Source: a virus. From it: a DNA stretch of 35,545 nt. Below are positions 1 through 5,926 of the stretch, piece after piece. The notes under the pieces are model-generated. The model made no database searches. It saw only the letters and a program-made list of their open reading frames with translations, and was not told the DNA's origin. Made by a program: the position numbers and the translations under genes. Location: IMG/VR virus record IMGVR_UViG_3300002835_000567, positions 1 through 35,545 of that record. One strand, written 5' to 3'. Numbering within the stretch: the first letter of the stretch is position 1; the number at the start of each line of letters is the position of its first letter.

Positions 1-482
1 AAGTGGTAGAGCGGAGCGATGTCGGTGAGGTACGCCATCTTGGCGGCGAGCAAAGTGTGCAGGCGGGTGAGCGCCATGAAGTCGCTATCCACCAGCTCGG
101 GGATACGCTCGTTGCTAGCGTAGACACCGACGTAGTCACCGACATCTTGTGAGAAGTCGATGCCGTTGCCGAAGTCCTGCTTGTCGTTCGCCACATACAA
201 GCGGCGAGCGGCCCAGCAGACACCGTTCATGACAGACTGAATGAAGCTGAGTAAACGCTCTGGCTTGAACGGCGGTCCCTCGACCGGGACTCCCTGCTCA
301 AGCTCGGCGGTCACTGCAGCCTGACGAGCGCGCTGCAAACGGAAGAATGCAAGAGCAATACGCTCGAGCGGGTCGTCCGCCTGCTGAGACTCCACGTACT
401 TGGCGATGGAGCCAAGGGTCGTGTTCTTCTCTGACATGTAGCCGATAACGTTGGGAATGAACGATTGATCTTTAATAGTCAT
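1..482 (-). CDS. Early protein of unknown function, C-terminus beyond window
   Basis: An open frame starts at an ATG at 482 and runs leftward off the window edge, so at least 160 residues are present and no stop is seen. An AGGTAAC Shine-Dalgarno lies just upstream. The protein is mostly helical-looking, with an N-terminal MTIKDQSFIPNVIGYMS and a central arginine-rich stretch (FFRLQRARQAA). I do not recognise the family. It is the third gene of the unit driven by the hairpin element at 888-917, after two tiny genes, which suggests early expression. It is real by its start, ribosome site and uninterrupted frame; function unknown. Confidence 0.75.
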   Translation of the reverse strand, partial: MTIKDQSFIPNVIGYMSEKNTTLGSIAKYVESQQADDPLERIALAFFRLQRARQAAVTAELEQGVPVEGPPFKPERLLSFIQSVMNGVCWAARRLYVANDKQDFGNGIDFSQDVGDYVGVYASNERIPELVDSDFMALTRLHTLLAAKMAYLTDIAPLYH

Positions 483-501
483 GATTAGTTACCTATGGTT
501 G

Positions 502-672
502 TTACTTGTACTCGGAAAGCAGCTTTGCCAACTGACTGGCAAATTCTGCATCGCCAAACGCTGTATCGATATCAACGTCTGATGATTCGTGGTTAGTCAA
601 CTGGTGCTCGTGGTCAACGAGCCAATCCCAGTGGACAGTGTTCAGATTGAGGATTTCATATGGATTAGACAT
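502..672 (-). CDS. Small acidic early protein (56 aa)
   Basis: This short frame encodes MSNPYEILNLNTVHWDWLV and ends in LAKLLSEYK. An AGGAAC ribosome site sits about 6 nt before the ATG. The middle is rich in Asp, Glu and His, and there is no membrane segment. It lies between two other leftward small genes with short spacers (19 nt to the gene at left, 15 nt to the one at right), consistent with one transcript from the hairpin element at 888-917. No family recognised. Small acidic proteins in this position are often host-takeover factors, but that is inference from position only. Confidence 0.7.
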   Translation of the reverse strand: MSNPYEILNLNTVHWDWLVDHEHQLTNHESSDVDIDTAFGDAEFASQLAKLLSEYK

Positions 673-687
673 GGTTAGTTCCTTTGA

Positions 688-855
688 TTATTTGGATACG
701 TCGTCTAAGTCATCTTCTATATCTAGCAACAGAATTGTCATTAGTGCCAGCATCACCTCATCTGGGTGATCTTTAGCGTACTGAATTGCCTGGCGTAATT
801 TGTTAGTGATCCGTTGTCCGTTGCTAGTTGTTAGTGGTAATTGCAGTTGTCGCAT
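688..855 (-). CDS. Small early protein with acidic tail (55 aa)
   Basis: The frame encodes MRQLQLPLTTSNGQRITNKL, a helical middle, and a strongly acidic C-terminus (DIEDDLDDVSK). An AGGTAAC site precedes the ATG by about 5 nt. It is the first gene downstream of the hairpin promoter-like element at 888-917; the predicted leader is about 38 nt. No known domain is visible. Position and size fit an early gene. Confidence 0.7.
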   Translation of the reverse strand: MRQLQLPLTTSNGQRITNKLRQAIQYAKDHPDEVMLALMTILLLDIEDDLDDVSK

Positions 856-887
856 ATTGGTTACCTTTAGTTAGTACACAATGGTCA

Positions 888-917
888 CTGACCGTGAGCC
901 CGGAACGGGCGAACGTT
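888..917 (-). promoter_or_regulatory. N4-type virion RNA polymerase promoter hairpin, copy A
   Basis: On the + (template) strand this reads CTGACCGTGA, then stem GCCCG, loop GAA, stem CGGGC (898-910), then GAACGTT. On the transcribed (minus) strand the hairpin is followed by TCAC and then GG. Taking the loop centre (904) as -11 puts +1 on the G at 893, exactly the N4 geometry of 5-bp stem, 3-nt loop and 4-nt spacer. Two more copies occur at 1717-1746 and 2701-2730. It lies just upstream of three leftward genes (855 to 1). That this phage uses an N4-like enzyme is inference; the repeated hairpin is seen directly. Confidence 0.7.
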
Positions 918-1130
918 CTAGAACTCCTCCGTTGGAGTTTCCAGTTCGCGCAGCTTTTCCTCTGCCATCATGCGCATGTGCGCCATGGAGTAGATGGCAT
1001 GGGCTGCTTCGTTAGTGAGGCGAAGGGTTTCATACATGGCCTTGGAGTCCTGGTCTGGGGAGGACTGCAACGAGCTCAACGCCCGTTGCAGTGAGTCAAC
1101 CGCCAGTACGTAGCACTGTGTGTGGTTCAT
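918..1130 (-). CDS. Small helical early protein (70 aa)
   Basis: I chose the ATG at 1130 (MNHTQCYVLAVDSLQRALSS). Its first bases overlap the TGA of the upstream 109-aa gene in an ATGA arrangement, implying translational coupling. A longer in-frame start at 1163 lies inside the upstream gene and is less likely. The protein is predicted largely helical, with a Met-rich middle (SMAHMRMMAEEKL) and an acidic end. No family recognised. Its stop directly abuts promoter element A at 917. Confidence 0.7.
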   Translation of the reverse strand: MNHTQCYVLAVDSLQRALSSLQSSPDQDSKAMYETLRLTNEAAHAIYSMAHMRMMAEEKLRELETPTEEF

Positions 1131-1456
1131 ACGGGCGGGTGTCCGCAACCCCAGCGGTGCCAAGAGGCAATGTCTGCGGCTTCGTCTTCGGTTTGGTAGT
1201 AGTTCGACATCCGGTCATAAGGCTCAAGCCACCAGCGGCTAGCGTTCTGGTCGAAGTTAAACCCGGCACGTCCGACGTACCAGCCTGCGCCTGAGCGCAT
1301 CGGGATCGGAGGGCTAACGACAAGCGTGCCGTGGGGGAAGGTGGTAGAGAAGTTCTGGTTTACGAAGTCTAGGAACTGGCTGAGGTTAGCGACGGGGGCG
1401 TCATCACAGTAGATGACTTGGGGGTCAAATAAGTCGTGCTGTTGTGGTTGCGACAT
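1127..1456 (-). CDS. Hypothetical early protein (109 aa)
   Basis: The frame starts at an ATG at 1456 with a GGAAAA ribosome site and encodes MSQPQQHDLFDPQVIYCDD, a central GAGWYVGRAGFNF segment and an aromatic C-terminal half (ASRWWLEPYDRMSNYY, then ASWHRWGCGH). No catalytic motif or membrane segment is visible. The aromatic content and regular spacing suggest a compact alpha/beta fold. It is the second gene of the unit behind hairpin element B, 17 nt after the 66-aa gene, and is coupled by ATGA to the next. Confidence 0.7.
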   Translation of the reverse strand: MSQPQQHDLFDPQVIYCDDAPVANLSQFLDFVNQNFSTTFPHGTLVVSPPIPMRSGAGWYVGRAGFNFDQNASRWWLEPYDRMSNYYQTEDEAADIASWHRWGCGHPPV

Positions 1457-1473
1457 GGTTTGGTTTTCCTGTG

Positions 1474-1674
1474 TCAGTCGGTATAGAAATGGATGCTAAC
1501 GGCGTTCCCGAAACGGTGGACTTCGGTGCCGAACGTGTTGTGATCGTAGCCTTTGCTCTCGATGTACTCGACGAGCTGCTGGTTAGTTAAGTTGAAGTCG
1601 TTGACCTCGAGGGTGTGAACGTTGCGGCAGTAGAGACGCTCGCACCGAATGTACTGAATGGGCTCTAGTGTCAT
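1474..1674 (-). CDS. Hypothetical early protein (66 aa)
   Basis: It starts at an ATG at 1674 with an AAAGGT ribosome site (MTLEPIQYIRCERLYCRNVH) and ends in VSIHFYTD. The first gene behind hairpin element B (1717-1746). The sequence alternates polar and hydrophobic residues, and the segment QQLVEYIESKGYD looks like a short helix. Two cysteines (RCERLYC) could be structural. No family recognised. Confidence 0.7.
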   Translation of the reverse strand: MTLEPIQYIRCERLYCRNVHTLEVNDFNLTNQQLVEYIESKGYDHNTFGTEVHRFGNAVSIHFYTD

Positions 1675-1716
1675 GTGAGTACCTTTGGTTGTTATGTAAA
1701 TGAATCAATTGAACAT

Positions 1717-1746
1717 CTGACCGCGAATCGGGAACCGATGAGCGTT
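1717..1746 (-). promoter_or_regulatory. N4-type virion RNA polymerase promoter hairpin, copy B
   Basis: The + (template) strand reads CTGACCGCGA, stem ATCGG, loop GAA, stem CCGAT (1727-1739), then GAGCGTT. The transcribed strand continues TCGC-GG after the hairpin, so +1 falls on the G at 1722, 11 positions from the loop centre at 1733. The stem sequence differs completely from copies A and C while pairing, loop and flanks are kept: a compensatory pattern that argues for a selected hairpin. It precedes the leftward genes 1674 to 918 and lies 52 bp left of the DnaA box at 1799. Confidence 0.7.
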
Positions 1747-1798
1747 GTACTGTATAAGTGGACAGTGGTTAGTGGTCAGTTTTGATTACTAGTTTGAG

Positions 1799-1807
1799 TT
1801 ATCCACA
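1799..1807 (+). promoter_or_regulatory. DnaA box, perfect consensus
   Basis: The nine bases TTATCCACA match the high-affinity bacterial DnaA box. The site is 3 bp from the first iteron at 1811. A chance 9-mer match is expected now and then in 35 kb, but its position at the edge of the iteron array makes it significant. Confidence 0.6.
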
Positions 1808-1810
1808 GAC

Positions 1811-1924
1811 TGTGTGCAGGCAAGGGTCTAAATGTGTGCAGCAAACAAGCCAATGTGTGCAGCAAACGAGGGGGTGTGTGCAGGCATTTTTCCTTATAAA
1901 TCAATGTGTGTTCACTGTGTGCAG
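1811..1924 (+). repeat. Direct iteron array, 5 x TGTGTGCAG
   Basis: Perfect copies start at 1811, 1833, 1854, 1875 and 1916, giving spacings of 22, 21, 21 and 41 bp, that is two or four helical turns, so bound proteins would lie on one face of the DNA. A degenerate copy (TGTGTGTTC) starts at 1905. Copies at 1833 and 1854 extend to TGTGTGCAGCAAAC; those at 1875 and 1916 extend to TGTGTGCAGGCATTTTT. Confidence 0.85.
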
Positions 1925-2001
1925 GCATTTTTTCAACTTCGCAGAAAAAACACATGTATTTCTTTGAAAAACGTTTGCTCTCAAAATGAACTTAAAAAAC
2001 C

Positions 2002-2138
2002 CTGCACACACTGCACACACTGCACACATTTCGTGTTTGCAGATTTAAAGTGTTTGTGGATCAAGGACTTAGCTGTGTGCACTTGCAACAAAGTTGCCTG
2101 CACACATTCCTGCACACAAACCGTAATGGCTGCACACA
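2002..2138 (-). repeat. Inverted iteron array, 6 x CTGCACACA
   Basis: Perfect reverse complements of the left iteron start at 2002, 2011 and 2020 (head-to-tail, no spacer), then 2098, 2110 and 2130. One opposite-facing near copy TGTGTGCAC is at 2074. Together with the left array they frame an AT-rich core, giving a roughly symmetric layout. Confidence 0.85.
2055..2063 (-). promoter_or_regulatory. Near-consensus DnaA box, reverse orientation
   Basis: The + strand reads TGTGGATCA, so the minus strand is TGATCCACA, one mismatch from TTATCCACA. It faces the perfect box at 1799 across the AT-rich core. One mismatch is common by chance, so this is weaker evidence on its own. Confidence 0.35.
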
Positions 2139-2234
2139 CCCATAACGGGCGACTGACCACGGACCATGGACAACTGGCCATGAGCACATGACCTATGTCC
2201 ACTGGCACATGACAGGTGTTGCGTGCAAACAACA

Positions 2235-2264
2235 ACTGACCACGGTACGTTGACCGTGGTCAGT
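2235..2264 (-). terminator. Stem-loop, likely terminator of leftward genes
   Basis: A perfect 12-bp inverted repeat (ACTGACCACGGT and its complement) encloses a 6-nt loop. Read leftward it begins about 10 nt after the stop of the 53-aa membrane protein and is followed by the T-rich TTGTTGTTTG, as in a rho-independent terminator. It would stop leftward transcription before it crosses the origin-like region. Confidence 0.5.
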
Positions 2265-2273
2265 GGCTAGTTG

Positions 2274-2435
2274 TTAGTCGTTAGTGGCCAGTGATGCGAG
2301 GATGCCGATGGATGAGAGACCGGTTGCGATGAGCAGCGAATAGCTGACCGGGGGCTCAGTGAAGAACGAGCCGATGAAAGTGATGTTCGCGAGGATGGTA
2401 AAGACTAGTGAAGTCTTAGCATTGGTGAAGGACAT
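2274..2435 (-). CDS. Small two-TM membrane protein (53 aa)
   Basis: The ATG at 2435 has a GAGGAAC site upstream. The protein starts MSFTNAKTSLVFTILANITF and contains two hydrophobic segments, about residues 8-25 and 30-49, joined by a short FTEPPVS turn. It should be a hairpin in the inner membrane. It is the second gene behind hairpin element C, 53 nt after the 56-aa gene. Function unknown: small early membrane proteins may act in superinfection exclusion or membrane takeover, and a small holin is possible although the clear holin is at 23094. A GGGAGG/CCTCCC hairpin lies in the spacer before it (2461-2481). Confidence 0.7.
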   Translation of the reverse strand: MSFTNAKTSLVFTILANITFIGSFFTEPPVSYSLLIATGLSSIGILASLATND

Positions 2436-2488
2436 TGGATAGTTCCTCGTGGTTAAAGATGGGAGGTTGGAGGTCCCTCCCGATTGGA

Positions 2489-2659
2489 TTAGCTGAAGAG
2501 GTTGAGTACGCCGAGGACGAATAGAGCTGCCATGTCAGGCTTCTCTTTAGCGTAGGTGACGACAGACTTGGATGCTTCTTTTGCTTTCTCAGCAGCGATA
2601 TACATCTTGTCTGGTTGTTCGTTGTTGATGTCGTTGTTGTTGGTGGTTTGATTATCCAT
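2489..2659 (-). CDS. Small early protein with C-terminal hydrophobic segment (56 aa)
   Basis: The ATG at 2659 follows an AGGAGT ribosome site. The N-terminus is Asn-rich (MDNQTTNNNDINNEQPDKMY), then a Lys/Ala helix (AAEKAKEASKSVVTYAKEK) and a short hydrophobic tail (MAALFVLGVLNLFS). This suggests a tail-anchored or membrane-associated helix. It is the first gene behind hairpin element C. No family recognised. Confidence 0.7.
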   Translation of the reverse strand: MDNQTTNNNDINNEQPDKMYIAAEKAKEASKSVVTYAKEKPDMAALFVLGVLNLFS

Positions 2660-2700
2660 GAGTAATTACTCCTAGTTAGTGAACAGATACACAATAATCA

Positions 2701-2730
2701 CTGACCGCGAGACACGAAGTGTCGAGCGTT
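2701..2730 (-). promoter_or_regulatory. N4-type virion RNA polymerase promoter hairpin, copy C
   Basis: The + (template) strand reads CTGACCGCGA, stem GACAC, loop GAA, stem GTGTC (2711-2723), then GAGCGTT. The transcribed strand continues TCGC-GG, putting +1 on the G at 2706, 11 from the loop centre at 2717. The predicted transcript shares its first bases (GGTCAGTGA, then ATTGTGTA) with that of copy A. It precedes the leftward 56-aa and 53-aa genes. Confidence 0.7.
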
Positions 2731-2995
2731 GACGGTGGGGGTTACTGGGCGACAAGGTTCCACGATTCTGGTTAAAAACAAGGTTCCAATGGTTAAATTC
2801 CGGGAAAAGGGTTGGTGCTGGAGGCGAGGGGGGAGATAGTGAACGAGTAAAATAGAAGAAAAAACGCATACCCTTACCCCAAAAAAATTTCTGCAGAAAA
2901 TTTCTATAGGAAAATTTTGCAAGATCAGGGGTATACTCCGCCAACCTCATCCGGCGCAGGAGATCGACTGTCGGTCTTCCGGAGAGGTTGTACTA
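2731..2995. other. Divergent control region before the rightward block
   Basis: No gene is supported here. It holds a direct repeat ACAAGGTTCCA (2752 and 2778), a TGGTTAAA repeat (2769 and 2790, 21 bp apart), a purine-rich stretch, a long AT-rich segment with the 12-bp palindrome TTTCTGCAGAAA, and a possible -10 box TATACT (2932-2937) without a convincing -35. A GGAGAGG ribosome site at its right end serves the HNH gene. The main rightward promoter is probably here, but I cannot place it firmly. Confidence 0.4.
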
Positions 2996-3466
2996 GTGTC
3001 AGACACTAAGACATGCGCTCGCTGCCAGACGGACCTGCCCATAACGGCCTTCGAAGCCATGAAAGGCGGCTACAGGACGATATGCCGCCCCTGTCACCAA
3101 ACCACGCGCCGCCAAAAACGGTCCACGGGCTACGAACCGTACTTGGCGAACCTCGTATCTATAAGCAAGAGTAAGAGCCGCAGTCGTGGGTTCACAGACT
3201 ACGAAGTTACAGCCGAGTACCTCGCAGAACTCTGGCAACGGCAAGATGGCCGTTGTGCGATATCGGGGGTCGTTCTTACCCATCACAATGACGGGTCGGG
3301 TGCTAAGGACTTCAACGCTAGCATCGACCGAATCGACAGCCAGCAAGGATACACCCCCGGCAATGTGCAGCTGGTCGCGCTTCGCGTTAACCTCCTCAAG
3401 CAGAGCTTAAGTACGGATATGCTGTACTGGTGGGTGAAGACTATCTACCAGTACTCTTGTGATTAG
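2996..3466 (+). CDS. HNH endonuclease with N-terminal zinc ribbon
   Basis: A 156-aa protein starting at GTG (2996) behind GGAGAGG. Cys pairs C7/C10 and C30/C33 form a zinc ribbon. The nuclease part follows from about residue 84: GRCAISG, then HH (96-97), SIDRID (109-114) and GYTPGNVQLV (118-127), the DR...GY..xN pattern of HNH/beta-beta-alpha-metal nucleases. It is the first rightward gene, two genes ahead of the terminase. HNH proteins beside terminase genes in many phages assist DNA packaging or cleavage of the packaging site; others are free-standing homing nucleases. The class is clear; the role is inferred. Confidence 0.85.
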   Translation: MSDTKTCARCQTDLPITAFEAMKGGYRTICRPCHQTTRRQKRSTGYEPYLANLVSISKSKSRSRGFTDYEVTAEYLAELWQRQDGRCAISGVVLTHHNDGSGAKDFNASIDRIDSQQGYTPGNVQLVALRVNLLKQSLSTDMLYWWVKTIYQYSCD

Positions 3467-3487
3467 ACAGGGGCGGGGCTAATATAA

Positions 3488-3766
3488 ATGCTGCCGAAAG
3501 TCCAGGTGTTCGCGATAGAGGGCTTCGAAGACGCCATTATCGGTACAGCGTATCGCGGTGGCCACGAAGTCTTGGTCTATGACGGGTGGTTGTTTGAGGC
3601 AATTGCTGCCTTAATCGACCCCAACTCGACCAGTATCCACGAATATCTGACCAAGATCCGCTTGCACGAGCTAGGGGATCGGGCACCTGTTCTTGTTTAT
3701 CTGGACGAAGAAGTTGTTGGAGAGCTCGCCGATTCAATCAGAGACCCAAACGCCCCTGTCCACTGA
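3488..3766 (+). CDS. Hypothetical protein (92 aa)
   Basis: The frame begins at an ATG at 3488 with a G-rich but poor ribosome site, encoding MLPKVQVFAIEGFEDAIIGT and a central GGHEVLVYDGWLFEAIAAL. The profile is a small soluble alpha/beta protein. It sits 21 nt after the HNH gene and ends just before the start chosen for the terminase small subunit. No family recognised; a packaging-related role would be guesswork. Confidence 0.65.
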   Translation: MLPKVQVFAIEGFEDAIIGTAYRGGHEVLVYDGWLFEAIAALIDPNSTSIHEYLTKIRLHELGDRAPVLVYLDEEVVGELADSIRDPNAPVH

Positions 3767-3788
3767 CATAGCTCAGTCTGATGAGCTG

Positions 3789-4256
3789 ATGTCCCACACT
3801 GAGTTCCAGGCCATGACCCCGTACATGGGGCTGACGCTTGGGGCTCTTACTGTGCAGCAGGAACGTCTGGTGCTGTACATGGCTCGCGGCATGACTATCG
3901 CTGCTGCGGGGCGTGCGGCTGGGTACGCCAGTTATCAGACCGCGCTGGACGCAGCTAAGCGCCCGGCCGTGGTTCAGGCGCTGAATTTCTTCCGAGAGCA
4001 GATGCGGGAAGAGGTGAAGTTCACGCGGACGCACGCGCACCAGATGTACCTGGACGCGTACAACGCTGCGGTGAACGCGACCGAGATGAAGAACACGGTT
4101 GACTCGCTGGTGAAGCTGCACGGGCTAACGGCTCCTGACAACGCCATGCAGGTCAACATTAATTTGAACCCCGCTCAGATAGAGCGGTTGAGTGATGAAG
4201 AATTATTGAAGCTGGCTGGTAAGGACGTCGGTTACTTGGAGCCTGACTCACCTTGA
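3789..4256 (+). CDS. Terminase small subunit
   Basis: The product (155 aa from the ATG at 3789, MSHTEFQAMTPYMG) has an N-terminal helix-turn-helix region with the wording TVQQERLVLYMARGMTIAAAGRAAGYAS, typical of phage small terminase DNA-binding domains. A long helical oligomerisation region and a C-terminal tail (QIERLSDEELLKLAGKD) follow. It recognises phage DNA and hands it to the ATPase. An in-frame TTG at 3693 would extend it 32 residues into the previous gene; I prefer the ATG although its ribosome site is weak. Its stop overlaps the TTG start of the large subunit. Confidence 0.85.
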   Translation: MSHTEFQAMTPYMGLTLGALTVQQERLVLYMARGMTIAAAGRAAGYASYQTALDAAKRPAVVQALNFFREQMREEVKFTRTHAHQMYLDAYNAAVNATEMKNTVDSLVKLHGLTAPDNAMQVNINLNPAQIERLSDEELLKLAGKDVGYLEPDSP

Positions 4257-5923
4257 CAGACGAGATACCAACTATTGAGTGCATGAAGTGCAAGAATCTC
4301 CATCCGGAGACGTTGTACTCAGGCAAACACAAAGGGGTATGTGTCTACTGTCTCGCTGATGCGGAGCAAGCGCTGCTTAATCCAGCGCAGTCGAAACCCG
4401 ATAACGAACCACTGTCAGAGGCGGCTAAGAAAGAGTTCGATGTAAAGGAACAGGCGCGGAAAGAACTAGCTGAACGAATACTCGCGCGTAAGCGGCTGCT
4501 GCCATTTGTTGAGAAGTTCAATCCAGACTACAACGCGGGTTGGGTGCACAAAGATGTTTGCAAACGACTTGAACAGTTTTCTCGGGACGTTGTGGATCAA
4601 AAGTCGCCGAGGCTTATGCTCTTTATGCCACCGCGTCATGGAAAGTCGACGCTTGCGTCGATTTCATTCCCGGCTTGGCATCTGGGTCGCAACCCTTCGC
4701 ATGAATTTATTAGTTGCTCGTATTCAGGCTCGCTTGCGATGGGTTTCAGTCGTAAGGTTCGTCAGGTACTCCGTGAACCGTCCTACAAAGCGATATTTCA
4801 GACGCGTCTCGATCCGGATAGCCAGAGCGCTGAGGCGTGGCTGACAACTGATGGCGGTGGCTACGTAGCTGCCGGTGTCGGTGGTGGTATAACAGGTAAA
4901 GGTGCTCATGTTCTCGTTATCGATGATCCGGTGAAGAACCGGGAGGATGCCGAGAGCCAGAACAACCGGGATGCTAACTGGGACTGGTATACGTCAACGG
5001 CGTACACCCGTCTTGCTCCTGGCGGCGGCGTGTTGGTCATTCTAACGAGGTGGCATGATGATGACTTGGCTGGTCGACTTCTTAAAGCGGGTGCTCAAGG
5101 TGGGGACGACTGGGAAGTTGTCAGATACCCCGCTATCGCCGAAGAAGACGAAGAATTCCGCAAAGCGGGAGAAGCCCTCCACCCCGAAAGGTACGACGTC
5201 GAAGCGCTCAGGCGCATCGAAAAAGCCGTAGGCCCGCGTGACTGGTCGGCGCTCTTTCAGCAGAACCCTGTAGCAGATGACGGCCAGTACTTTACTCGCG
5301 GCATGATCAACTACTACGACTTTGACGAGATTGACCAGGAATCCATGCGGTACTACTGCGCGTGGGACTTGGCCATCGGTAAGAACGACCGCAACGACTA
5401 CAGCGTTGGGATAGTGGTCGGTATCAACGAGCACGACGACATGTTCGTCATGGACTGCGTGCGCGGTCGGTTCGACGGCTTCGAACTCGTCGAGCGGATA
5501 CTTGACCTGTACGTTCAGTGGAAGCCATCGATCGTTGGCATCGAAAAGAGCCACATTGAAATGGCGCTCGGTCCGTTCCTCGAGAAACGTGTGCGTGAGC
5601 GCGGGTTGTTCGAGGCGTACTTCAAAGACCTTAAGACTGGGCGGCGCGACAAGGAAGCGCGTGCCCGAGCCATCCAAGGACGTATGCAGCAGGGGAAAGT
5701 ATATTTCCCTCGTGACGCTTCGTTCACTGGTCCGTTACTCGCGGAACTTCTTAGGTTCCCGAACGGTATGCATGACGACCAGGTCGACGCCTTGGCGTGG
5801 ATCGGTCTCATGATGTCTGAGTTCTCTACGTATCAAGCCCCGGTAGTACATACACCGTCTTGGCGGGACAAACTCCTCTCTCTTACTCGCGGACCCCGCC
5901 AAAAATCCGCGATGAGTGCATAA
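4253..5923 (+). CDS. terL: Terminase large subunit
   Basis: A 556-aa packaging motor protein. The ATPase domain carries Walker A PPRHGKST (near residue 126) and Walker B VLVIDDP (near 220). The C-terminal RNase H-like nuclease shows AWDLAIGKNDRNDYS (Asp near 371) and the late acidic motif HDDQVDALAW (near 507). Translation likely starts at TTG 4253, overlapping the small-subunit stop (TTGA), because the first 33 residues include four cysteines (10, 13, 30, 33) forming a zinc ribbon, unusual for this family and alike in spacing to that of the HNH protein. It pumps DNA into the prohead through the portal. Confidence 0.95.
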   Translation: MTDEIPTIECMKCKNLHPETLYSGKHKGVCVYCLADAEQALLNPAQSKPDNEPLSEAAKKEFDVKEQARKELAERILARKRLLPFVEKFNPDYNAGWVHKDVCKRLEQFSRDVVDQKSPRLMLFMPPRHGKSTLASISFPAWHLGRNPSHEFISCSYSGSLAMGFSRKVRQVLREPSYKAIFQTRLDPDSQSAEAWLTTDGGGYVAAGVGGGITGKGAHVLVIDDPVKNREDAESQNNRDANWDWYTSTAYTRLAPGGGVLVILTRWHDDDLAGRLLKAGAQGGDDWEVVRYPAIAEEDEEFRKAGEALHPERYDVEALRRIEKAVGPRDWSALFQQNPVADDGQYFTRGMINYYDFDEIDQESMRYYCAWDLAIGKNDRNDYSVGIVVGINEHDDMFVMDCVRGRFDGFELVERILDLYVQWKPSIVGIEKSHIEMALGPFLEKRVRERGLFEAYFKDLKTGRRDKEARARAIQGRMQQGKVYFPRDASFTGPLLAELLRFPNGMHDDQVDALAWIGLMMSEFSTYQAPVVHTPSWRDKLLSLTRGPRQKSAMSA

Positions 5924-5926
5924 ACC

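Larger units (their letters stand above)
1740..2273. other. Putative replication origin region (iterons, DnaA boxes, AT-rich core)
   Basis: This roughly 530-bp stretch has no credible gene. In order it holds: a perfect DnaA box TTATCCACA (1799-1807); five direct copies of TGTGTGCAG (1811, 1833, 1854, 1875, 1916); an AT-rich core (about 1925-2001); six inverted copies CTGCACACA (2002, 2011, 2020, 2098, 2110, 2130); a one-mismatch DnaA box in reverse orientation (2055-2063); and two GCACATGAC copies 21 bp apart (2184 and 2205). The layout resembles iteron/DnaA origins such as the lambda O-binding iterons or plasmid origins. The alternative is an operator array for a phage regulator. Origin function is inference. 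Confidence 0.65.

Noticed and set aside
1811-2138. CRISPR-like array
   Set aside because: The repeats are 9 bp, occur in both orientations and have spacers of 0 to 32 bp or more; no cas genes nearby.
1832-2191. Cys/His-rich frame of 119 codons on the + strand
   Set aside because: The Cys, Thr and His residues simply translate the TGTGTGCAG/CTGCACACA repeats; no ribosome site and no family-like wording.
2932-2937. TATACT as the main rightward promoter
   Set aside because: No acceptable -35 at 16-18 bp; kept only as a weak remark in the control-region entry.
2672-2950. Minus-strand frames over the divergent control region
   Set aside because: They cross promoter element C and AT-rich DNA, have no ribosome sites and odd composition.
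3693-3788. TTG start extending the terminase small subunit
   Set aside because: It would overlap the 92-aa gene by 74 nt with no ribosome site, and the extra residues do not resemble the family.
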